64,000 nt of DNA. It comes from Rhyacophila brunnea. Lineage: Eukaryota > Arthropoda > Insecta > Trichoptera > Rhyacophilidae. Location of the stretch: contig JAGYXB010000018.1 in NCBI GenBank assembly GCA_022495005.1, positions 1,240,001 to 1,304,000 of the forward strand. The letters run 5' to 3'. The position numbers were made by a program, and so were the translations under genes. The notes beneath the pieces are model-generated. The model was not told where the DNA came from and ran no database searches. It worked only from the letters and a program-made list of their open reading frames with translations. Each line of letters starts with the position of its first letter. The stretch's first letter is position 1. Positions 31,873 to 43,660 of this stretch are shown here, one piece after another.

Positions 31873-32065
31873 ACACCCAAGATAGCCGCGCGGCTTAAGC
31901 GTTGGAATATAGTGTCGTGGGTCCCAGGTTCGAATCCTGGGTCTGGCAATTACACATTATTATTTTTCGATTTGTGTATGAGTCAGAGTATGGACTTAAT
32001 AACCCTTTCGGGTGTAGGTCACATGCTATTAAGATTGCCTGTGTAGTGTGTAGCCTCATTTCTCT
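31873..32065 (+). mobile_element. tRNA-derived SINE, family 1, copy B
   Basis: The head AACACCCAAGATAGCCGCGC and an excellent B box GGTTCGAATCC within CCCAGGTTCGAATCCTGGG (a perfect T-arm-like stem) match copy A. The body follows through GTGTATGAGTCAGAGTATGG and then diverges, so the 3' part is replaced or decayed. Confidence 0.8.
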
Positions 32066-32399
32066 AAAACATATGATTATCTATACCTTGTCACTTCAGG
32101 TGTTTACGTATACAAAGACTAAATATAGATAAGAATAGCCATGTAGAATTCTCTACACAAGGTAACACGAAGAACCACGGCGAGAGACAAGCACAGTACA
32201 CGAATTTGAGTGTAGTCTCTTCTACACTAAGAATCTGACATGGAGCTCATGATTGGAGAAAGTCTTTCAAACCCTTTTATTCGATCACTCTAACCTTGAC
32301 CTTACACGATCAAGTATCTTTTTGGATCTTCAGTAACGTCTTGCTTTAATATTTAACTTTAAATTGTGCCTTTGGAGGGTATCCGTATAAATACGGTAC

Positions 32400-32960
32400 G
32401 GTACATGTAAGGCATAAAGCCCATTGACGCAGCGAGTGCGGCGCTCGCGCAAAATTTCTACAAGTGGCGCGTAAATCAACGAAAATACAACGTAATCAAA
32501 TACGCCAGCGCCCACTGGATTTCACGACGCATTATACGCGCCCGCCGCATGAATAATCGTTTTTTCGCGAATCACCGCTTCTCGGCGATACGAATGAAAG
32601 AAAATACAATGGAGTCCATTCATTGAACACGGCTACCAAAATTACGCCGCTCGAGGCCTCGTCGATCGACGGGCGAAAAGAAATTATTTAATAACAGAGA
32701 ATTATTGTTTAATTTTACTGCGTGTCAAGTTTATCGCTGGTTGAATAATGTCGTCGTAAATATTTATTACAAGCCCCGAAATAATATAATATTTTTATTG
32801 CTTTGTTATGAGAGACGCTTTAAAAATAATTGTTTTGTGCTGCTTGGGCCGCTTATTACATAGGTGAAGGGTAATGTGTGATTATGGTTATGAATAAACA
32901 CTGCATTCGCCGACTTCGCCCGCTCGACGCGTTCTATGAGCGCTATCGCTTCTGCCAGGC
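32400..32960. promoter_or_regulatory. CpG-dense island in AT-rich surroundings
   Basis: CG dinucleotides are strikingly frequent here (for example GCGGCGCTCGCGC, ATACGCGCCCGCCGCATG, CGCCGCTCGAGGCCTCGTCG) compared with the rest of the window. No convincing coding frame or repeat copy is seen. In insects with CpG depletion, such patches can be unmethylated promoters or enhancers, or a recently arrived sequence. No TATA or initiator can be assigned with confidence. Confidence 0.35.
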
Positions 32961-32970
32961 GATTTTAAGC

Positions 32971-33409
32971 GATCAGTTTTGCTATTCGACTAGTCTCCGT
33001 TTACCTTTAGCCGTCTGTTAAACTACCGTGTAAATGCAAAACTGAAGAGGCCGACTGAAACCAAAACGGAGACGAGACAAGATGGATTTTCCATTAGTAA
33101 TTATATCCATTTTTTGAGTTGCCAGTTAAATTGACGTGTACTATGTTGCCGTATTTGTCATACTAATTTTCTAATTTGGATTGAAATATTACTATTTCTT
33201 TAAATATAGGTACTACGTAGGTTACCATCGCCTCCCGTCATGTATCACAGTCATGGATATGCACGGCCGCCTTATTGTACCAACCGATATGCTTAGAAAG
33301 TTATTATAAAACATATTATTAATTTTCAGTGGATAAAAAATACGTAAATATATATTGCACTTTTCCAACTATACTGTCAACTGAGACTGGACGGATAACG
33401 AAACTGATC
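32971..33409. repeat. Imperfect inverted repeats, possible MITE
   Basis: GATCAGTTTTGCTATTCGAC-TAGTCTC (32971-32997) is inverted, with few changes, at 33383-33409 (GAGACTGGACGGATAACG then AAACTGATC). A nested perfect pair GTCTCCGTTT (32993-33002) and AAACGGAGAC (33064-33073) adds secondary structure. Ends and duplications are not defined. Confidence 0.4.
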
Positions 33410-33544
33410 GTCTAAATACAGCGCCGTTTCAAAACTGAACAGACCGAAGCGGAAACCTCGACTGAACGAACAAGAGAACTGATGTCTAAAAGGACATTTA
33501 CAAAACTGTAGAGTCAGTTTTAATCGAAAGACGATGGACAGTTT

Positions 33545-36403
33545 CATTCAACTACTAGCTAAGTACATGTGTATCTTTTCCATGTTTTAAATTGCTTTAT
33601 TGTTTCTGCAAACCAACAATCATAAAGTCTAAATTGTTAAAAAGCATGGTCTTTATATTTTGTATATTGCAACTTGCAATAAACATTTAACATTAAGCTT
33701 TTAATAAAATGCATTGTTCAATTATTATTGTTTTACAATACCTAAAAGAAAGCACATGGCGCCCATATACTCATATACCTACATAAATTCATATTTAATA
33801 TATTTTATTTTGTAGACTGATATCAATTTATATCTCACTGTCAGTCAAATTTACATAGAAATACGATTATTAAGAGCCTATCTAATTTTTAGTCTAGTTT
33901 TACCGAACGAGCATTTTTTAATTAATATCTTTTTACAACAACATTTTTCTATTTTATACCCGTCAGGCACTTCAATATTAATATTATTATGTCTATGAAT
34001 TGTTCGGAGTTTCACATCTAAGTAGTGAGATGAAATGTTCATTCGTCGTGATTCCCAAAACAAATGTAGAACTCTATAATATCCAGTAACCAAAAGCGTT
34101 TTTAATTTTCATTTGAATTAAGATGGGTTTTGTTCAGCACTGCGTACATGTTCGGAAAAGCGAAAGACACTGAAAATATTGCCAAAATCGTCGCTGACGT
34201 CCAGTTATGGGTTGAATAATTTATTAATAGAAGTTGGAACAGTAGTAAGATATATAAAATAGCTAAACGAGTTGATAGAGATATATATTATCTACATTCA
34301 TATTTTTATAAATATAATTATTAAGAAATTACAATTTTTTTATGAATGGGCATAAATAATTTTCATGATCCCCTCTATAACTACTGACTGTCTATTGAAT
34401 ACTATATTTTTATTCATATTATATTATTATTGTCTTATAACCTCTCTATATAGTTAATTGAATTCATTATAACTAATACTATTCACAATATAATAATATA
34501 CGTAGTGAAATGGAGAGAATACACATTTTATTGATACACTTTCGGAACTATCTATGCATTCAAGTAATATACTTATCTACTATGTATGTATACCAAACCG
34601 TGTCTGGTTACATTGAGAAAAGTATTTTTCTCAAAATAGTCTACTGCTCACCAGTGTGAATACTTTATGATTTTCTATAGTTTTTTTTCCAAAGGGTTAA
34701 AAAATCCGCTCCTCTTTTAAAATTAATACAACATCGCTAGTAAGTATTTCCGAAGTAAAAGTAAAAAATAACTTTTAGATATTTTTTGCACAGTTTGAAT
34801 TTAGTCGTTTCCATTAAAGTCAATCAGTAACGAGTTGTAACATAAATTCAGTAATTCTCAATATTTTCGGTTTTATTAATCTTTTCAAACATTTTTAAAA
34901 CTCTCAGGAAACTCCTACCTGTCTAACAAAATACATTAATTCCCAGAGGAGTAAATTGTAATAATATTTAGATTTGAAGGAAAGCTATGTTCATATTTCG
35001 ACAATGGACCGTTTTGAACATTTGAACACTTGAAATTTAATGGGTATAATATGCAAACAATATCTATATATTTTTCACAAATATCGCAGTTGAAAATTTA
35101 GAAAAATATTGAGAATCAGTCATGTTTAAAAATTTTGCCTCGTACATATTATATTGTATTTTGAGTTTCATTAAAATAATTCGTGGACGTAAGACGTGAT
35201 TTTTTTACCCACTTGCATTGGACGTTACTGCAGGGTTGGTAAATAACAATATATTGGCAAGGACACTTAAAATATATAATTAAAAGAGCATACACCTATT
35301 TATAGGATACCCGTCTAGTCGTATGACATTATTTTTACATTGTCTAAAACTAACCGCAGACTAATAAGATGCACTAAACAGTAAATAATATAATAATATT
35401 AATTAATTAATGAATACTACCATGTAATATTAACCCGTAAACTATAAAAGCTTTATCAGAAATCAAAGAATGATGGAGAATTCTACGTAAAACTTTTGCT
35501 ACTTTAATGGCGCGATATTTATCTAAAATACTTAATAAATATGTCAGGCTAAAATTTTATTTACTCTATTTCAAAAAAAAAAAGACTGTAGTTTGTTTCG
35601 AAACCTTCTGAAAATTTTCGCGGAACCTAGTTGGGAATCACTGCATTGAATTATATTTTCCCGTAAGCAAGGCAGGCAAAGATAATATATTTTGAGCTCG
35701 TAGTTCGTAAATCGTATTTTTAGAAGAGTAAACGAAACCGATGTAAATATTTAAACTATCGAAAGAGTTTGTAATACAACCAGAGTGAGTTTTATGAAAA
35801 TTTCGTATTAAAATTTTGATAGTGACTCTGAAATATTCTGTGTTCTTGAATAAAATTAGTAGCCGTAAAAAGTATAATTCTGCACTTTAGAAGAAGTTGG
35901 CTGATATAAGCTTTTCGGATATTTTGGTATTATGTACACATTTCGTATGCAGTTTTTATAATTGTTCAACTAAACATTATAATTAATGGTGGTTCAGTGT
36001 ATTTGGCCGCCTATATAATATGTATAGAAATTGAATCGGTTTGGTCTTTTGTGCTCAGTCAGTCGTTTTTCGTTGTAATTTGAATGATTTGAATTCGGTA
36101 ACAGTCGACCATGATTTTTGTTCAAAATGGTTAACGTAAAAAATACCTACCATTGTTAATAAATTCAAGTTTCAGGATTTCTCTTGATACATTAATGATT
36201 TATCGATTTGATTGCATCTAAAAGTTTGTTGGAATGTATGCGGTGTTCGACAGATGTCGACTATATTATAATAGTCTTAAATTTACACGTCAAATGTTAT
36301 TTAAAAAACATTATGTAACTTAATGTACTGTCGCATATAGCATCGGTGCAACATTTTTGGTTAAAAAAATCTGCTTGTCGCATGAACAAATTTTACTCGA
36401 CCT
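33545..36403. other. Long AT-rich intergenic stretch, no supported feature
   Basis: I see no coding sequence or repeat relationship. Small open frames (for example the minus strand at 33878-34093) have no recognisable motif. Confidence 0.55.
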
Positions 36404-36466
36404 GGGGCCCGATTTCCTAACTATCGTCTCGTGTAGCACCAGACGATAGTTAGGAAATCGGGCCCC
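36404..36466. repeat. Perfect 26-bp hairpin with 11-nt loop
   Basis: The arm 36404-36429 (GGGGCCCGATTTCC..., ending GTCT) is the exact reverse complement of 36441-36466. The loop is CGTGTAGCACC. The high GC at the base contrasts with the surroundings. It could be a minimal MITE made almost only of its inverted repeats, or a precursor-like RNA hairpin. Confidence 0.85.
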
Positions 36467-39112
36467 TGGGCCGCAGATGGAATAACAAAACGTTCCATCG
36501 GCGTATGTGAAGATGCTGTTTTTCATTCGTTTCAGTTAGCCGTGTGACATCACTGTCCCAGAATGGTCTCGCCTGTATGCTCGGAAGAGAGTTATAATAT
36601 TAGCAATGTTTTTGATATATTGCCATGTCCCATGCGAGATGATTTCCTATGTGTAACCCGGCTAAGTAATCCTTTTCAGCTTTACTGTTTTATATGATAT
36701 ATTATTATGTCTCTAAATAATTAAAAAATGTATTTAGTTAATTAGTAGTGAGCCCATTTATAGTTTCCTAAGTATAATATAGTTTCATAAATCGTACTTT
36801 TAGTAGTAGACGGGACCATCACCTCATTTCAGTAAACTATTTGAGATTATCTACATACCTTATTTTAAAACAAGATTATTTTATACATTGCTTGATGCAT
36901 TTTTAAAATGAATTTTTATGCTTTTCGCATATAGGTTAACTCTTATTAGAATCTCGAACTTTCCTAAAGAAAACGATTTAAGGAAAACTGAACTTTTGTC
37001 TTCTAACAATATGGCTGAGGTACTGTATATCTCTGATTTTTATATAAGGTACGTAGAAATTATCGGTGATCAGTGCAAGGAATTTTGAGGTCACCTCTCG
37101 AAAGATTCAACTCTATCTATAACATATTGATGTAATGGGATAGTAATAAAATAGTGGGAAGATCTAAGAAGAACGTCATCAAATGACGATATATCTTGAA
37201 AATGTCTTGCAATTCTTTAAAAACGTAGATTTCTTTTGCCAAGAGGATTTGTGTGAAATTGGTAATTGTCGCATCTTAGAGAGTCAGATATTTATAAAAC
37301 AAACTCCAATCACTCGGTCTATGGCACAGTGATTTTTTTCTCACAACATCAGATGAAACGTCAAGTGCAGGTCGTGGAGATTGCTAACGATTTATCTGGT
37401 TATATTTTATTTGAAATACCAGATGTTCACTAAAAGTTGGTTATAAATTAACAATATTACAGTGTACTTTAGAAACATTTAATGACATAATAAATTAAAT
37501 TTTATTGTATATAATAAATACCTACAGTATTTCTCAAATAATTCTTAAAGCTTTTGAGGTCTAATAAGCTCACAGGTAAGTAGATACACTGAAGTTTAAT
37601 ATTACAAAAAACTTATCTTTGACGTCGCACCTTAGCGACCTTTTTCGCCTTATTTATTACGACAAATGTAGAGTTTTACTTCTTTACCGGAAAAGCGTGG
37701 AAAATTCTTATTACACGTTTCCGGATGTCTAACTTGCGCATTGTTATCGTGAAAGCTTTCTCCGACAAAGCCTTTTTAAAGAATTTTTCGTTCCTTTGTA
37801 AGTTCTAGATTATTTGTGAAATTATTGCTATTAAGAAACCTAATCTTTCTGAGCTTATATGCACTCGGAGCGATTCAAGTGTAAGTTTATTGGTACATAA
37901 AGCTTAATGTCCATAGCGAACTTTTGACTTGCTTGTAATGCTGGTAAGTTGAACATAATCTTATAAAATATTGTAGGAAAATGTCGGCTACTAATGGTCA
38001 ATTAAAAAGAGTATCAATCCAGTGAAATATTATGAAAGACATATATTAATACAATAACTTCACCCTACCAGACTTCAGTCTTACAGTATAATGAAAGCAC
38101 AAGGTCACGTCAAAATTTTAAGAATATCACAAATTATAAATTCTAGAGGTTGACAACATAAGTAATTATATTATTATATAATTATTAATTATATCATAAA
38201 TAATGAACATAAAAGTACACCGATTGAACTAAGGAGACCATATTATATTAAAAGGTTTAGAAAACACCCCGTTAATAGTTGCAAGCAATTTAGTTGAACG
38301 CAGTTACTAGTTTCTCTTAAGGGGCAGCTCTACAGAATCGGCCTTGAGAATTGAAAATATGATTTTTTTACATGTGGTCTATAATAACTGGTCTACTAGT
38401 TAATATAAAGAGGTTGCCGCCAATGTTTGTCTCAATAATCTCCCTCCAAGTGAAGCTTGTGAAGTGAAGCTATGGGGTGACCAAAAAATAGTACTTTCTA
38501 ATAAATTTTACTAAATTCAATATGTTTATCAGTTCTTTGGTGTGAAGTATTGCAACTGATATGATGGATATGATAACTTTTTTGATTATGTGTTAGCCAC
38601 GATATAAACTTAATAATATATTAATAACTTTTTAACCTGAAATTGTCCGAGAACTAAATATACGAAGGATGTTGACATGCATATCTACCTACATTTTTAT
38701 TTCATGTGCTATCCAAAAAACATTACTAATGAATAGTGTTTATTTGTAATGTTTAGGACCTACGTATTAAAAATAATAGGTATTGTTTAATTCTAATGCA
38801 TATTTTTTAAAACGTAGAATTTAGTGTCTGCCTATTATAAAAAGAAAGTGATTTTTTATTGACTGCGCAACTTCACTTTTATACTAGTGAAGCAAGTGGT
38901 AGGTAGAACCATTATTGCATCTAAAGGCAATGGGCGAAATAATTTATATCATGAGTGCCTAAAAATAATTATTAACATACAGTCACTAGACAAATTATTT
39001 TTTTATTAGTCCATCCGACTGGCGGGCGACGCCAGGGCTGTCGACGCAATTAATTATATTGTACTTTTTAAATTTTATTTATAATATATTTTATTCAAGT
39101 TTTATGCATCTA
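36467..39112. other. Long AT-rich intergenic stretch, no supported feature
   Basis: No gene, RNA or repeat copy was found by reading. A few moderately GC-rich phrases (37620-37800) do not extend into open frames. Confidence 0.5.
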
Positions 39113-39263
39113 ATGCCGGGTCTACACTGGCAACATGTCGCGCGACAACCGATAAATTTTACGATAATTATCATAATGGCTTAAGAAATTTTACGATAAT
39201 TATCATACTTATCGTAAAATTTAACGAGGTTGCCGGCGACATGTTGCCAATGTGGACCCTGCA
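39113..39263. mobile_element. ~150-bp MITE with ~30-bp inverted ends
   Basis: The left end GCCGGGTCTACACTGGCAAC-ATGTCGC mirrors the right end (GCGACATGTTGCCAATGTGG-ACCCTGC in forward reading). Internal AATTTTACGATAATTATCAT occurs twice directly, followed by an inverted copy. Possible 3-bp duplications (TAA, or TGC depending on alignment) would suit PIF/Harbinger, but the boundary is ambiguous. Confidence 0.75.
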
Positions 39264-40399
39264 TAATATCCACTATGGTTCACGTAGTGGAATGGACCTG
39301 TTGTTTCTGGGGTCAACTAATTCAAGAAGTAAACACCCATGATAGAATTTTTCTAGTTTTAGTTGCATTATATTCCAAAACTCATTTTCGATTTTATAAA
39401 TGGAAATTTCTTGGTGTACATAGTAAGCAAACCTACGAATAAAAAAAGACAGGAAGGAACATACTGATTCATCGCCATAAAAACTGGCAACCAAATTCGC
39501 CATTTTGGAAAGCGATGACTTTGCGAAAACAAAGATCGTGTGGTCTGCACGTGTGCGGTAAACTTAAGGGGGAGAGGCATAGAAATTCATTATCAAATTA
39601 AAGCTTTAAACATATTTTAATCGATCGATACCTATCTAAATACAATGGGAAAAATAAAATATATTTTTTTATTTCAAAGAGAAAGCGACAAATTTGAAAA
39701 AACGGCTAAAAATAAGGGTTTTACTAAAATAAATATTTATTGTTCCAAGTAATTTCTTGAAACAAAATTATCGATTTAACATTGTTTAATAAGTTTTCTT
39801 GGAACTGGCGAATCTCTTTTGTCAATTAATTATAGTTTTAATGTTTTTTTTTCAATCTAAAATCAATCGATTTTTACGAAAAATAAAAATGTTCAATTTT
39901 CATTAATTGCATCAAGCGAATACGTGAGCCTGTTCAATATATTTTTCTTACTTTTTAGGTATATTTAACGTAATATTTTAATTTATATTTATTATGTTAT
40001 TTACTAATTTCCAATTAAATACAGTCGTCAAGGACGTGCTGCCTCTAGCGGCAACAACGTGCGATACCGAAATAACTGTCATCTGTATTAGATTCTAGTT
40101 CGCATGAATAATAGGTACCTACCTCGTATGTAGATACGTGGCGGTTAGTAGGCATTCACAGAATATTTTATTATCTATGCAGATGTGGCAACGTTGCTAA
40201 CTGGCAACATCGCACTTTTTTTGACATTGATTTTTATTGTTTACAGTTTTCCATTGCTTTCAAAAGTTAGGTACGGAAGTTGTGTCGATAGATACCTAAT
40301 ATTAGTTAGTGTTGGTTTGATATTGCTTGGTGGAATAGTTAGATTTTTGGGTAGATAGCGGCTGTAACAGTGTCTAATACAAGTGTTGTAACGTGAATT
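39264..40399. other. Intergenic DNA, no supported feature
   Basis: Overlapping open frames on both strands around 39230-39580 are mutually exclusive and lack recognisable motifs. Nothing else stands out. Confidence 0.5.
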
Positions 40400-40523
40400 C
40401 AGTTCATATTTTTTGCGGTTTTTCTAGGTAGATAGGCAGGGGGTTTAACTATGGAGTTTACAGATTCTCTTGTAATAAAAGCCCTGCCTATCTACCTAGG
40501 AAAACCGCAAAAAATATGTACTG
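40400..40523. repeat. Near-perfect ~43-bp inverted repeat with ~40-nt loop
   Basis: The arm 40400-40442 (CAGTTCATATTTTTTGCGG...GATAGGCAGG) is mirrored at 40482-40523 (CCCTGCCTATCTACC...ATATGTACTG). Pairing is broken at only a few positions. The loop contains a TTTACAGATTCTC-type sequence. It could be a MITE or a microRNA-precursor-like hairpin. Confidence 0.8.
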
Positions 40524-40535
40524 AACGTTGTGTTA

Positions 40536-40745
40536 TATTGTGAACGTCTTAAAGAACCAAATACTGCCTATTCGACGCTTTCATTCTGACGGTGCTGGTA
40601 GCCCGTTATAGCACTTTATGAAGGATCAGAGTAACTGTATACTGAGCTTTGAGTAACAGGCCACATACTGCAGATGCCTCATGAGGATTTCAATCTGATT
40701 AGTCTGTTCCAAGTCAACCTGATTATGACATCAGAAGAAGAAAAA
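40536..40745 (+). pseudogene. Short LINE C-terminal fragment related to 30234-30960
   Basis: ACCAAATACTGCCTATTCGA, GCTTTCATTCTGACGGTG, then ATAGCACTTTATGAAGGATC and ATACTGAGCTTTGA match 30477-30585 nearly base for base. The segment HVLRMP-like is replaced by ACATACTGCAGATGCC, and the copy ends in a GAAGAAGAAAAAAAA tail. Large internal deletions are evident. Confidence 0.65.
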
Positions 40746-40959
40746 AAATATTATATAAGTGAAGATATGACATTCCAATCAGTACATCTTGGCTAAGGAC
40801 ACACAGAATTTACTGATTGGCACATTACAGTGGCCACCTAGTCCTAGAAAAGGAATACTAAAAGTTTCACTGAAATATGAGATGAAAAAATCAAGCATAT
40901 CATGCTATTCAAAAATTTTATTTGATAACGGGCTAGAGCAGTCAGCGGAAGATACTGTC

Positions 40960-41150
40960 GCATGAAAGATTCATGTGCGGACAGATCCATAACATGGATA
41001 ATATAAACAGAAGCTATGGATATGTGGTTTTTATAGAGGCGAAAAGATCATGTGGCATATGAAAATGGAGAGACTGCACTCGTTTGTTCAGGATGAAAGA
41101 AGTTTTTGAAGGAGGTCAAGACCCGTTGTAGTGCCATAAATGATGGTGGG
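40960..41150 (+). pseudogene. Possible fragment of another LINE C-terminal domain
   Basis: In one frame the sequence reads EAMDMWF then YRG, resembling the LEA-x-(D/E)MW(F/L)-x-R segment near the C-terminus of jockey-superfamily LINE proteins, but it soon loses frame. The preceding text (40780-40960) is not recognisable. Confidence 0.25.
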
Positions 41151-41159
41151 CATGTAGTA

Positions 41160-43145
41160 CCGAAACATATTCATATTTGCCGATATTATATAATATATTC
41201 CCACAAGAAATATTTTGATGCATTCTAACGTTGAATTATACCCATAATGTTATACAGCACCTGACTATTGTTTCAATGAAATCGTAGTATATTCATTGTC
41301 GTCCCTGTCTGTCCACAGCTTTGTGAATGTGAAATACTCATAAATTTTATTATCATCGATTCCAGTCTGAACAAAATTATAATACTTACATATAATTTCA
41401 TAATTCACATTGATGCTCGCCTCTTTGTGTACCCGAGGAAAATTCTTTATATATGAAGTTTACACGTATCATGAAATAATTGATATAATAAGCAAAATGT
41501 ATAAATCAAACAGAATTGGAGCCTTACCTATGCCTTGTGGGCTAATTAGCGTCGTGTGACCGTAATGTAAAATTTTCAATCAAACACTGAATATAAAATA
41601 AAAAATAAGAGCCCTTTAATAATTATTAAACTCATTTTTTATGTTGAATGTTAATTTTTATGTATCTCCATAACAACAGTAAATGGTTGTTGGTAAATAT
41701 AATATGTAAAGAAGCATAATAACGATATATTTCACCTTCTTGATTTGATGATAGTATAGGTGGGCATTGTTGTGTATTTGTGTATTTTTTTTATTACTTC
41801 ATGTATTACTATTATTTTTTTTTGTCGTTTGTGTGTATTTTAAATTTATAAAGATATAATGGTGTAATTTTACTTATGCGATCATCGGATCTTATCAAAC
41901 CGAATTGAATGTGTATGTACATTCAAATTGCCTGTACCGACTTATTTGCAGTCATCGCGTAAGCGAAATTACCAAAATATTGTTTTTATAGCACTGTCGC
42001 ATCACTATTATAGTAAGAAATTATGTTATTATATTCTGTATGAACATTGCCTAATGTAACATGAGAAAAAAAATCTGCAAGACTTGAAGAGCTCCAAGAA
42101 TACACATTGAGTTGTTATTTCATCTAGTCAATCTATGTGAAAAGACTATGCAAAGACTGATTTTTCATAAGACTAGTATTAAAGGTTGGCGAGCGATTTG
42201 CAATACACCTCCGGCTGCCTATCCTAAGTTCGTCATATCAGATCCCTGACGCTTTGGACAGTGAGACTGATAGAGGTTGCGTAGCCAACAAAATGTCATT
42301 CTACCTATGGCTTCTGCTGCCCATCCCTCGGAGTAAATCATACATCTCATTGTGGAGAATATGGCAAACACTGATGATGGGTGCAAAATCATCAATTGCA
42401 TAATACACCATCACCCTGATAGAGCAGACTATGTACAAGACTGTTATACATAAGTAAAAATAGTCTCTATGAACATTATAGGCAAACGACACCTAACATC
42501 AATTGGACATGGATCACATTGTGAACTGCACTTTTTCTGGTAAAGAATCTGTTCTGCAAATTGCCACCATGCCAGTTATCATCATCTTCGTCTCCCCAAT
42601 CCAGAGGGAGGGGGGCTACTCAAGGTAGCAGATTCCATAGTCGCCAAAATTGCCAACCGCTTCTTTCAAAGATTCATGAATACTGACACAGCACTGGCAA
42701 CAACTTACCTCTGACTCTTAACATTCAGCTATTCTTCGACAACAGTGATGAAATCTCAAGAAAGTTACCCATAAGTGTGAACAGTTACTGTGAAGAACTG
42801 AATAGGTTGATAATTATCGAACATATTGGCATAATACAGACATAAATAATTGTAGACAAAAATATTAGGTACACAGTGCAATAGTCAGAAATAAAGACAA
42901 ATTATGTAAATTGTAATGAAGCGAATTTATCTATATATTTCATTATGAATGTATATATTATATAAAGAATGGTTGTCTATTAAAATATTAGCAATGACGA
43001 ATGTAACATTAAATTATGTCCTGATATAAATTGTTTTATAATAAATAAAAAACATTGTACACCAAGATTCTTTTTCTTTCAAGCCTTCCTATCATTATCA
43101 GTCATGGTAAACAGGTACTTATAGTCTCCACTGTGGATTACTGTT
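41160..43145. other. Intergenic DNA, one faint transposase-like trace
   Basis: On the minus strand around 42300-42490 the frame includes IISVCHILHNEMYDLLRG, which vaguely recalls the CxxLHN box of PIF/Harbinger transposases. The flanking sequence does not support it. The rest is unremarkable. Confidence 0.3.
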
Positions 43146-43149
43146 GAAT

Positions 43150-43200
43150 TCCTATCTAAAATCGTGGTACGGTTCGATTCCGGCAACTGCAAAAACACCC
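43150..43200 (+). repeat. tRNA-like fragment with perfect B box
   Basis: GGTTCGATTCC is an exact RNA polymerase III B box within TACGGTTCGATTCCGGCAAC. No A box or full cloverleaf is present upstream, so this is a SINE or tRNA remnant. It is not clearly either of the two SINE families. Confidence 0.4.
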
Positions 43201-43440
43201 CTTTTTCTTTTTCCCTTTGTCCTGAATGGCTTTGTATTCAGCAGCATCATGAACGGTATCCACCTATAAATGATACATAATTATAAATTGTAATAAATAA
43301 TCATAAAATATAGGTATTATTGTAATTAAGTATATGTACCTATGAGTAATATATTTGTAACAAAGCTTCATTGTCAATTAATTTATCTCATACATAATAC
43401 CAAATAAATAATAATAGAACTGCGACATTATACTATTTTT

Positions 43441-43660
43441 TGGCCATGTCCGATTTTAATAAGATCACAAGCGTCTACATAGAATGGACGTTTGTATTAA
43501 GAGATTTTTTGTTTTCACGAGAAAATGGAAGTTAACCACTTGCTCAATCTAATAGGTCCATATTCTGACTCCAATAATTAAAAACAATACGCATGGCCAG
43601 ACCCAGAATTTGAACCTGGGACCCACAATATTATAAGCCGCTCGGCCATTGTGAGCTTAA
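43441..43660 (-). mobile_element. tRNA-derived SINE, family 1, copy C
   Basis: On the minus strand the head CACAATGGCCGAGCGGC leads to the B box GGTTCAAATTC and GGGTCTGGCCATGCG, then GAGTCAGAATATGGACCTAT and TTAACTTCCATTTTC. It ends AATCGGACATGGCC. This matches copy A along its whole length with scattered substitutions. Confidence 0.8.

Noticed and set aside
31750..32132. Overlapping frames of 98 and 76 codons as genes
   Set aside because: They run through the tRNA-like head and body of SINE copy B and share no protein similarity.
36005..36065. Host promoter (TATA-like plus TCAGTC initiator)
   Set aside because: Spacing is imprecise and TATA-like strings are common in such AT-rich DNA; no downstream coding sequence is seen.
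42219..42492. PIF/Harbinger transposase on the minus strand
   Set aside because: Only a short SVCHILHNE-like match is seen. The upstream and downstream conserved blocks are missing and the neighbouring frames do not continue the family pattern.
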